Shown here: piece after piece, positions 1 through 5,558 of the stretch | Numbering within the stretch: position 1 is the first letter of the stretch | Layout of the letters: each line of letters begins with the position of its first letter | Assembly (NCBI GenBank): GCA_030637365.1 | Contig: DAOWGR010000120.1 | Location: 1-8,226 of the forward strand | Direction of reading: 5' to 3' | DNA length: 8,226 nucleotides | Source: Elusimicrobiota bacterium | Lineage (GTDB): Bacteria > Elusimicrobiota > Elusimicrobia > Elusimicrobiales > UBA9959 | The notes under the pieces: generated by a model | What the model was told of the DNA's origin: nothing | The model's input: the letters and a program-made list of their open reading frames with translations, nothing else | Databases searched by the model: none | Translations under genes and position numbers: made by a program

Positions 1-89
1 CATTTAAAATTAAAATCCGAAATTCCGATAATATCCTTAATTTCAATGATTTTATTTTCGTTTCTGGTGGCAAGGACAATTGTTTTCAT
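1..89 (-). CDS. rdgB: XTP/dITP pyrophosphatase (Ham1/RdgB family), 5' end only
   Basis: Only the first 29 codons are present; the rest lies beyond position 1. Reading the minus strand from the ATG at 89-87 gives MKTIVLATRNENKIIEIKDI followed by IGISDFNFK. This is the standard opening of the Ham1/RdgB family: strand 1 (IVLAT), then the T-R-N-x-x-K nucleotide-binding turn (Thr8, Arg9, Asn10, Lys13), then the first helix (KIIEIKDI). The family hydrolyses non-canonical purine triphosphates (ITP, dITP, XTP) to monophosphates plus pyrophosphate in the cytoplasm, keeping inosine and xanthosine out of DNA and RNA. The gene is divergent from the TPR gene at 188 and shares a 98-bp spacer with it. No convincing Shine-Dalgarno precedes the ATG. 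The family call is firm from this N-terminus; the catalytic residues further in cannot be seen. Confidence 0.85.
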   Translation of the reverse strand, partial: MKTIVLATRNENKIIEIKDIIGISDFNFK

Positions 90-107
90 AATCAATATTC
101 GCGCTGT

Positions 108-146
108 TTCTTGCTTCCGACCTCTTATTTCTAACTTCTTGCTTCC
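108..146. repeat. 11-bp direct repeat in the rdgB/TPR spacer
   Basis: TTCTTGCTTCC occurs at 108-118 and again at 136-146, separated by a pyrimidine-rich stretch. On the minus strand this reads as two GGAAGCAAGAA units with AAGTTAGAAATAAGAGG between them, a purine-rich low-complexity style. Both copies lie within the upstream region of rdgB, so they could fall in its leader. A regulatory role is not shown; degenerate intergenic repeat junk is equally possible. Confidence 0.5.
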
Positions 147-148
147 TA

Positions 149-187
149 TTGACATCTATGTAGATAATATATTTATCTATTCATTGT
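149..187 (+). promoter_or_regulatory. Possible promoter for the TPR gene at 188, leaderless arrangement
   Basis: A perfect -35 consensus TTGACA is at 149-154. A weak -10 candidate is TATCTA at 174-179 (19-nt spacer); TTTATC at 172-177 gives a 17-nt spacer. Either would start transcription within a few bases of the ATG at 188. The 20 bases before that ATG contain no Shine-Dalgarno, which fits a leaderless or near-leaderless mRNA. The -35 is convincing; the -10 is not. Confidence 0.35.
161..179. promoter_or_regulatory. AT-rich inverted repeat, candidate operator
   Basis: TAGATAA-TATAT-TTATCTA is a perfect 7-bp inverted repeat with a 5-bp centre. The left arm also pairs with ATCTA at 154-158 (ATCTA-TG-TAGAT), so three related half-sites cover 154-179. 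They lie between the TTGACA box and the ATG at 188, where a dimeric repressor would block transcription. In AT-rich DNA such a palindrome can arise by chance, and no regulator gene is in the window. Confidence 0.35.
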
Positions 188-2605
188 ATGTCCGACTCCG
201 CGATAAATTCTAACATTTTTGGCGAAAACTTTTCTTCTTTTATAAATACACTTGAACAATTTAAAAGCGTGGATAAATTGACCGCTCCCGCGCGCGAGCA
301 TAATTATCGCGAAAACCGGATATATACCGCAATCACTCACACGATAAATTCTGAAAAGATATTTCCCGTTTTCACCGATATAAACGCGATAGAGCCTCCC
401 TTGCTGAAAAAAACGCCTCTGGATTTTCTCAATATGATATTTTGTAATCCCGCCATACAAACAACTCTGATAAACCCTCCCGCCAAACAAGCAACCCTGC
501 CCGAAAACGACGCTCTAAAAAACGCTCTTGACAGCGCGCGGTCAGACAGACTGGACATAATCACAGGCAATACGATAAAACTGAATAGGAATAAACTTTC
601 AATAATAATAGGAAGTTTGGAATCAGACATCAAAAATAACGATACCGATGACTTTATAGCGAAAATACTTGACAAAATGAATCATGGCAAGCTTCACAGC
701 GCCAATTACATTTCAAGCCTCGCCATAGCGCAAGGAAAAGCTCATCAAATAGCGACTATTTACCCTCAACTTTTGATTAATTTGCGGCTTTATCAAGATG
801 CTTATGATTTTATTAAAATTTTCCCTGAAAATCCCGTTATGCTTTATTATTCAGCCATCATATTCCGAATAACGGGCAATTTTAAAAAAACTTTGGAAAT
901 TTTAAACTCCATAACGGAAAATCCCGCGATGAAAAATAAAAAAAATCTGCAAAAAGCGTGGATGGCCATGAGCTTGAACAATTTTAAAGAGGCGGAAGAA
1001 AAATTCAAAGAACTTTTGAATTCGCCGCTTGAAAAAAATGAAGCAAGCATCGGACTTGGAATGACTCTTTCAAAAAAAGGCCTTTTAAAAAAAGACATAC
1101 AAGCGCTGAACGATTCCCTGAATATATTAAAAAAATCCCTTGAAATTCCCTGCGAATTGAACGCGCAAGCGCATTTCTATATCGGAAACATCTATTTCAA
1201 TACGGCAAAATATCCGGAATCAATTGAACATTACGCCAAATCCCTCAAATTAAATTCTTCTCTGCCCACGATGATAAATATGACAAATGCCTATTTAAAA
1301 TTGGAAAAATACGAAGAAACTTTAAACAGGACTTTATTAATCGCGCTGACAAACCTGAATTCCGCGGAAAAAATTTTATCTGAATTTCCAAAAAACATTC
1401 TTAGCCGATTAAACACCGTTCACCCCGATATATCCACAGTTCAAAACATCTCGCAACACGCGAATATTTCAGAACCGAAACAAAAAGAAAAACTTCCTGA
1501 AAATCACACTTCAAAAGAAGTTTTTATTCATGAAATTCCACAGCCCGCGCGCCCTGAAACAATTTCATCACCATCTTCAAATACCAAAGAAAATCAAAAC
1601 GAATCAATAAACACGGCGTCTCTCGAGCCAAATAAACCGATTGCCCAATCCGACAGAATCAAATCGGATGAAAAAAATCCTCCGAAAAATAACGATACCG
1701 CGTTTAAACCGGACTCTTCTTTAAATATCTTCAACTCAAATATTCAAACTTCCCGTCAAACCGGCAATGAAACCGACGAATTTGTAACCAGAGCTTTTAA
1801 GCTGGCCTCACAACTTGAAGATGAACTCGGCAAAAAAATTCATTTCAATATTGACGGAATAAACGACATTGAAAAAAAACTGCGAATCTCCTTTATCGGC
1901 AATCTCAATCAACAACAAAAACTTGAGCTTATATTGGACTGTTCCGCTTTTTTGTGCTACATGCTAAAAGAAAAGCACAAAGGAAACCTTATAAAATTTT
2001 CGAATTTTGATCACTGGGCGTGGCCCATGCTGTTTGAAAACAGTTCGCTGGTGACATATCCGATTGAAAGACTTTGGCGGCTTATTTGGGTTAAAGAAAT
2101 TCCTGACGCGGGCTGGCTTGCCAAATATGTCCAATACTTGGATGAAATATTCCAAACATCCGATATTGACTCTTATTGCGGCATTAACGCGATAAAACAT
2201 AAGCTTCGCAGCCACCCCGAAAAAATCATTGACGCTCAAACCGAACATAAAAAAATGATGATTTTAAATTCGTCATTGGAAGAAACACGGGCGATAAAGA
2301 TAAATCGCGCGGGAATATCTGAAATTGAGAATGCCATAAAATTTAAATTTAAACCGCAAGTGCCGCCAAGCAGCGAAGGCTGGAAATTATTGAGATGCTA
2401 CGCGCATACTTTCATTGAAATACTTATACAAGAGTTGCAATTTCAGTGGTTCAACACGGATGGAAATGACGGACAATGGTCTATGAATTCACCGCATATG
2501 ACATTCATATTTCCTTTCGGCAAAATTTACAAATGCGCCGCCAATGGCGAATCACTTACGGAATATTTTGAATATTTACTTGAAGAAAAAGAACAACGAA
2601 CATAA
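188..2605 (+). CDS. Cytoplasmic TPR protein with a duplicated unknown C-terminal domain
   Basis: This 805-residue protein has no signal peptide or membrane segment. Four regions are visible. Residues 1-160 are unassigned. Residues about 200-385 are helical TPR-type repeats; the clearest runs from about 327 to 353 (AHFYIGNIYFNTAKYPESIE). Residues about 410-530 form a Ser/Asn/Pro/Lys/Glu-rich, probably disordered linker. The rest is globular and contains two related copies of one domain, residues 555-653 and 707-799. They share G-I-x-x-I-E, L-x-C-x-A and W-x-M at a constant 152-residue offset, then P-x-x-[RK]-[LI]-[WY]-[RK] and a closing L-x-x-Y-x-x-Y-L helix. Copy B ends in FPFGKIYK and GESLTEYFEYL, loosely like DUF3806-type domains, but I cannot assign it. 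TPRs bind partner proteins, so a scaffold or adaptor role is inferred. The ATG at 188 is the first start in the frame and lacks a Shine-Dalgarno. Function unknown. Confidence 0.88.
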   Translation: MSDSAINSNIFGENFSSFINTLEQFKSVDKLTAPAREHNYRENRIYTAITHTINSEKIFPVFTDINAIEPPLLKKTPLDFLNMIFCNPAIQTTLINPPAKQATLPENDALKNALDSARSDRLDIITGNTIKLNRNKLSIIIGSLESDIKNNDTDDFIAKILDKMNHGKLHSANYISSLAIAQGKAHQIATIYPQLLINLRLYQDAYDFIKIFPENPVMLYYSAIIFRITGNFKKTLEILNSITENPAMKNKKNLQKAWMAMSLNNFKEAEEKFKELLNSPLEKNEASIGLGMTLSKKGLLKKDIQALNDSLNILKKSLEIPCELNAQAHFYIGNIYFNTAKYPESIEHYAKSLKLNSSLPTMINMTNAYLKLEKYEETLNRTLLIALTNLNSAEKILSEFPKNILSRLNTVHPDISTVQNISQHANISEPKQKEKLPENHTSKEVFIHEIPQPARPETISSPSSNTKENQNESINTASLEPNKPIAQSDRIKSDEKNPPKNNDTAFKPDSSLNIFNSNIQTSRQTGNETDEFVTRAFKLASQLEDELGKKIHFNIDGINDIEKKLRISFIGNLNQQQKLELILDCSAFLCYMLKEKHKGNLIKFSNFDHWAWPMLFENSSLVTYPIERLWRLIWVKEIPDAGWLAKYVQYLDEIFQTSDIDSYCGINAIKHKLRSHPEKIIDAQTEHKKMMILNSSLEETRAIKINRAGISEIENAIKFKFKPQVPPSSEGWKLLRCYAHTFIEILIQELQFQWFNTDGNDGQWSMNSPHMTFIFPFGKIYKCAANGESLTEYFEYLLEEKEQRT

Positions 2606-2629
2606 AAAGGCGTTTAATACTTTTTTTTA

Positions 2630-2659
2630 TTGATTCCCATTAATAATTAATTGTAAAAT
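2630..2659 (+). promoter_or_regulatory. Sigma-70-like promoter of the protease operon
   Basis: TTGATT (2630-2635, 4 of 6 to consensus) and TAAAAT (2654-2659, 5 of 6) are separated by 18 bases in the AT-rich gap after the TPR gene. Predicted transcription starts near 2666, giving a leader of about 37 nt before the ATG at 2703. This would drive the four-gene run to 7529. The elements are read by eye in AT-rich DNA, so chance matches are possible. Confidence 0.45.
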
Positions 2660-2689
2660 TTAGAAATTCCGGAACATATCATCACGCAC

Positions 2690-2694
2690 AGAGG
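2690..2694 (+). promoter_or_regulatory. Shine-Dalgarno that fixes the protease start at 2703
   Basis: AGAGG ends 8 nt before the ATG at 2703. An in-frame GTG at 2694-2696 would lengthen the protein by three residues, but it overlaps this Shine-Dalgarno and has none of its own. ATG 2703 also gives a standard signal peptide beginning MKK. Confidence 0.75.
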
Positions 2695-2702
2695 TGTTTA
2701 AA

Positions 2703-4118
2703 ATGAAGAAACTCGCGCTTTTCATAATTCTGTCTTTTTTTTCCGCAAACGCTTATGCTTACGAAAATATTGTTCTTAACTCCCCCAATTTAAAAGAAGT
2801 TATAAAGCTGTCTCAAAGCAATACCGATATTGACACCTTGCCTCTCAAAAAATCAAAGACGGCTCCCGCCGATTGGCTGATAATGGTTTATATGAACGGC
2901 AAAAGCAATATAGAACCTTTCGCTCTCAACGATATGAACAGATTTGAATCCATAGGTTCCAGCGACAAAGTGAAAATTGTCGTGGAACTTGGCCGTTCAA
3001 AAGGCCTTGAAAACGATACCACAGCCGATGGAAATTGGTCGGGAGTAAGAAGATACCTCGTGGTTAAAGACGATAATATGGAAAAAATAAACTCTCCGGT
3101 TTTAACGGACTTGGGAGACAAAGATATGGGAGATTGGAGACAAGCCGCCGATTTCCTTCAATGGGCAAAAGCGGCTTACCCGGCGAAAAAAACCATGTTT
3201 ATCATATGGGATCACGGCTGGGGCTGGCTTGATCCCAAAAAACCGTCCGCCTCTCACCTTAATAAATTAACCCATACCTTAGCGAGCGGCAATAAATCCA
3301 TATCGCATGATTTTACCACGGGCAACTATATAAAAACCGTTGATATGCACAAAATATTCAAAAAAACCGGCAAGGTTAATCTTTATGCCAGCATGGCTTG
3401 TTTTATGCAAATGGCGGAAATAAGCTATCAGATAAAAGACTATGCCGATATTATAGTGGGCTCCGAAGAAGTGGTGCAATTGCCCAGTTTTAATTTTGAA
3501 GACTTTTATCGCATGATGCTTGCTCATCCCAAGGTCGGCGCCCGCCAAGCGGGAATATTTTTAGTGGACACATTCAAGGAAATGTATTCAAGGCCGGAAT
3601 ATTCGGAGATGCTTGAAGAAACAAAATACGGCGTTCAACTCTCGGCGATAAAAGGCGATAAGATGGAAGGTTTCGGAAAAAAACTTTCCGCGTGGGCTCG
3701 CATCGCGATGAAAGTCAATGACCGCGATGCCATGCGCAAAGCAAAAAAAGATGTGCTTAGATTTGAAGTGGGTGACGATATTACCGACCCGAAAAAAGAA
3801 ATTTCATTTTACGGAGACATTTACGATTTTATAAAAATTGTAAATGCAAATCTGAATAAAAACATTAACGGCGCAAAAACTTTAAAAACTTCCGGCATCG
3901 CGTTGCAAAATTTTATCGATAACAAGTTGGTGATTAAAAATGTTTTTCTCGGAAAAGACAGAACCGGAAAAGACTATTCAAAGACTCACGGAATAGCGAT
4001 TCATATTCCCGGAAAACCCGGAACATTGATAGAGTATGAAGATAATTACGCGGAACTTGAATTTGCAAAAGAAACCAACTGGGAAAAATTCATAGCTTAT
4101 TTGAAAACCATAGATTAA
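2703..4118 (+). CDS. Secreted clostripain-family (peptidase C11) cysteine protease
   Basis: The 471-residue protein starts with a signal peptide (MKKLALFIILSFFSANAYA, likely cut after Ala19), so it is exported. The C11 caspase-like fold follows: first strand DWLIMVYMNGKSN (57-69) and NDMNRFE (76-82), the catalytic His block MFIIWDHGWGW (165-175, His171), and the catalytic Cys block NLYASMACFMQMAEI (226-240, Cys233) leading into DYADIIVGSEE. The C-terminus has the family ending HGIAIHIPG and YAELEFAKETNW (429-460). The family cleaves after basic residues and often matures by self-cleavage. Both dyad residues are present, but the Asp two residues before the Cys (Asp229 in clostripain, implicated in P1 Arg specificity) is Met231 here. 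Changed specificity, or reduced activity, is therefore expected. The stop is 2 nt before the next start, so the genes are probably translationally coupled. Family assignment is strong; the substrate is unknown. Confidence 0.92.
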   Translation: MKKLALFIILSFFSANAYAYENIVLNSPNLKEVIKLSQSNTDIDTLPLKKSKTAPADWLIMVYMNGKSNIEPFALNDMNRFESIGSSDKVKIVVELGRSKGLENDTTADGNWSGVRRYLVVKDDNMEKINSPVLTDLGDKDMGDWRQAADFLQWAKAAYPAKKTMFIIWDHGWGWLDPKKPSASHLNKLTHTLASGNKSISHDFTTGNYIKTVDMHKIFKKTGKVNLYASMACFMQMAEISYQIKDYADIIVGSEEVVQLPSFNFEDFYRMMLAHPKVGARQAGIFLVDTFKEMYSRPEYSEMLEETKYGVQLSAIKGDKMEGFGKKLSAWARIAMKVNDRDAMRKAKKDVLRFEVGDDITDPKKEISFYGDIYDFIKIVNANLNKNINGAKTLKTSGIALQNFIDNKLVIKNVFLGKDRTGKDYSKTHGIAIHIPGKPGTLIEYEDNYAELEFAKETNWEKFIAYLKTID

Positions 4119-4120
4119 GC

Positions 4121-4951
4121 ATGTCCAATCCTTCTCAAAAAAATTATGAAAACGGGTCAAATTTTAAACCCGCTTTTTTCTTTTTAAATAAAACCCAGAG
4201 ATTCGCTTTATCAAGCGTATACACCTACTGCAGAATTGTGGACGATATCGCCGATGATTTAAACACCCCCCAAGAAACAAAAGAACAAGAGCTAAATGCT
4301 TGGGGTGAAGAAATAGAAAACACTTTTAATAACAATCCCTCCCTGCCGGCAACGAAAAATCTGTTAAAAGCCATAAAAGATTTTAATTTAAAGAAAGAAC
4401 ATTTTCTCCTTATCCTTGACGGCATGAAAATGGATATGAGTAAAAATGAATATCAAAACTTTGAAGAGCTTAAATCCTATATGTACCGCGTCGCGTCCGC
4501 GGTGGCTTTTTTATGCCTTGATATATTCGGCTATGACGGTAAAGACTCGGAAAAATTTTCGGAAAACATCGGTTATGCGCTTCAAACCACCAATATAGTA
4601 AGAGATGTTTTTGAAGATGTAAAAATGAACAGAGTTTATATTCCGGCTGAAGACATGAAAAAATTCGGAGTTGCCAAAGAAGATTTGAACAATTTCACTT
4701 ATTGCGATAATTTTATAGAATTAATGAAGTTTGAAGCCAAGCGTGCGCGCGGTTATTATGACAGTTTGGACGATTTTACAGATCCGACTAAAAAGAAAAA
4801 ACTGCTTCCGCTCTTAATTATGGCCGAATTATACAAAGCCATATTGGACAAAATGGAAAAAAGTGATTTTAAATCCCTAAAATTTAAAACCAAATTAAAC
4901 GGTTTTGAAAAATTGAAAGCCATTTATAAAGCTTGGAGGAAGTCATGTTAA
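4121..4951 (+). CDS. hpnD: Squalene/phytoene synthase family protein, HpnD-like
   Basis: This 276-residue enzyme belongs to the head-to-head prenyl synthases, which join two prenyl diphosphates through a cyclopropyl intermediate. The first Mg-binding motif is at 41-45 (DDIAD, within YCRIVDDIADD). The conserved helix YMYRVASAVAFLCLDIFG is at 120-137. The second Asp motif is N158-I-V-R-D162-V-F-E-D166, followed by RVYIPAEDMKKFGV (171-184). The wording of motif 2 and the length fit HpnD (presqualene diphosphate synthase of the HpnCDE squalene route) better than CrtB. No hpnC, hpnE, desaturase or cyclase gene is nearby, so the end product (squalene/hopanoid or carotenoid) cannot be settled. Its ATG is 2 nt after the protease stop with no good Shine-Dalgarno, suggesting coupled translation. 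Its last 7 bases overlap dcd. The enzyme is probably cytoplasmic or peripheral to the inner face of the membrane. Confidence 0.85.
   Translation: MSNPSQKNYENGSNFKPAFFFLNKTQRFALSSVYTYCRIVDDIADDLNTPQETKEQELNAWGEEIENTFNNNPSLPATKNLLKAIKDFNLKKEHFLLILDGMKMDMSKNEYQNFEELKSYMYRVASAVAFLCLDIFGYDGKDSEKFSENIGYALQTTNIVRDVFEDVKMNRVYIPAEDMKKFGVAKEDLNNFTYCDNFIELMKFEAKRARGYYDSLDDFTDPTKKKKLLPLLIMAELYKAILDKMEKSDFKSLKFKTKLNGFEKLKAIYKAWRKSC
4935..4940 (+). promoter_or_regulatory. Shine-Dalgarno that fixes the dcd start at 4945
   Basis: GGAGGA lies inside the end of the prenyl synthase gene, with GGAGG ending 5 nt before the ATG at 4945. An in-frame TTG at 4933 would overlap it and add four residues; the ATG also matches the usual Dcd N-terminus (MxxxDxWIRxM), so it is chosen. 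Confidence 0.85.
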
Positions 4952-5508
4952 AACCGGATACATGGATAAGAGAGATGTGTAAAAAACACAAAATGATAAG
5001 TCCTTTTGTGGATAAATTAATCGCCAAGAATAAAATCTCTTACGGCTTATCTTCGTATGGCTATGATATAAGAGTCGCCGATGAATATAAGGTTTTCACG
5101 AATGTTCATAATGTTCTGGTAGATCCCAAATCTTTTGACCAAAAATCTTTTGTAGATATAAAAGCCCCCTATTGCATTGTGCCCCCCAATTCATTCGCTT
5201 TGGCAAGAACGATTGAGTATTTCAGAATACCCCGAAATGTCACGGGGCTTTGCATAGGAAAAAGCACTTATGCCCGTTGCGGAATAGTCGTAAACATAAC
5301 GCCTCTTGAAGCGGAATGGGAAGGTTATCTTACCATAGAAATATCCAATACCACGCCTTTGCCAGCGAAAATATATTCCAATGAGGGCATCGCTCAGCTT
5401 CTTTTTCTGGGCGCGGAAAAACCATGCGAAATTTCATATAAAGACAGAAAAGGCAAATATCAAAAACAAATAGGCGTCACATTGCCCAGAATAATTAAAA
5501 AGAGTTGA
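4945..5508 (+). CDS. dcd: dCTP deaminase
   Basis: This 187-residue enzyme deaminates dCTP to dUTP, the source of dUMP for thymidylate synthesis, as a trimer of the dUTPase-like beta fold in the cytoplasm. It matches the family along its whole length: DTWIREM at 5-11, ISYGLSSYGYDIRVADEYKV at 31-50, VDPKSFDQKSF at 59-69, PPNSFALARTIEYFRIPR at 80-97, the nucleotide-binding GKSTYARCG at 105-113, TPLEAEWEGYLTIEISNTTP at 119-138, and C-terminal SYKDRKGKYQKQIGVTLP. By comparison with the E. coli enzyme (Ser111, Arg115, Glu138), the active-site residues are Ser107, Arg111 and the general base Glu132, all present. It overlaps the upstream stop by 7 nt and has a strong Shine-Dalgarno. Its own stop lies inside a GAGTTGA tandem repeat. 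It could in principle be a bifunctional Dcd-Dut, but the sequence reads as the ordinary deaminase. Confidence 0.95.
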   Translation: MLKPDTWIREMCKKHKMISPFVDKLIAKNKISYGLSSYGYDIRVADEYKVFTNVHNVLVDPKSFDQKSFVDIKAPYCIVPPNSFALARTIEYFRIPRNVTGLCIGKSTYARCGIVVNITPLEAEWEGYLTIEISNTTPLPAKIYSNEGIAQLLFLGAEKPCEISYKDRKGKYQKQIGVTLPRIIKKS

Positions 5509-5517
5509 GAGTTGAGA
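5502..5517 (+). repeat. Tandem heptamer GAGTTGA x2 over the dcd stop codon
   Basis: Two perfect GAGTTGA copies at 5502-5515, followed by GA, form a purine-rich tandem repeat. The dcd stop TGA (5506-5508) lies in the first copy. A TTG at 5505 overlaps the stop (TTGA) and opens the frame of the next gene, but is probably not its real start. The style resembles the low-complexity repeats upstream of rdgB. Confidence 0.6.
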
Positions 5518-5527
5518 AAAAACATAA

Positions 5528-5544
5528 TCCCGCTTTTAGCGGGA
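5528..5544. repeat. 7-bp perfect hairpin between dcd and the second TPR gene
   Basis: TCCCGCT-TTT-AGCGGGA is a perfect 7-bp inverted repeat with a 3-nt loop, GC-rich against its surroundings. No T-run follows on the plus strand, so it is not a classic terminator there. On the minus strand a T-run follows four bases after the stem, but no minus-strand gene ends here. In the mRNA it sits 4 nt before the putative Shine-Dalgarno of the next gene and could affect its translation or RNA stability. Confidence 0.65.
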
Positions 5545-5548
5545 AGGC

Positions 5549-5554
5549 AGGTGG
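5549..5554 (+). promoter_or_regulatory. Putative Shine-Dalgarno for the GTG start at 5559
   Basis: AGGTGG ends 4 nt before GTG 5559. Using this start puts a clean hydrophobic signal peptide at the N-terminus. The longer frame from TTG 5505 would add 18 residues encoded by the repeat and hairpin. A TTG at 5580 is a further alternative but has no ribosome site. Confidence 0.5.
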
Positions 5555-5558
5555 AAGG

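Noticed and set aside
173..675. Minus-strand open frames over the first TPR gene, and similar ones over the protease, prenyl synthase and rplM genes.
   Set aside because: They are antisense to well-supported genes, lack ribosome sites and recognisable domains, and have the composition expected of shadows of AT-rich coding sequence.
2602..2630. Possible terminator after the first TPR gene: AAAAAG and CTTTTT arms followed by more T.
   Set aside because: The stem is almost wholly A-U with one G-C pair and a 10-nt loop, too weak to call; the T-run could simply be AT-rich spacer.
5505..5558. TTG at 5505 as start of the second TPR protein, overlapping the dcd stop.
   Set aside because: It would put 18 residues encoded by a tandem repeat and a hairpin ahead of the signal peptide and has no Shine-Dalgarno. 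GTG 5559 has a plausible ribosome site and gives a normal signal peptide.
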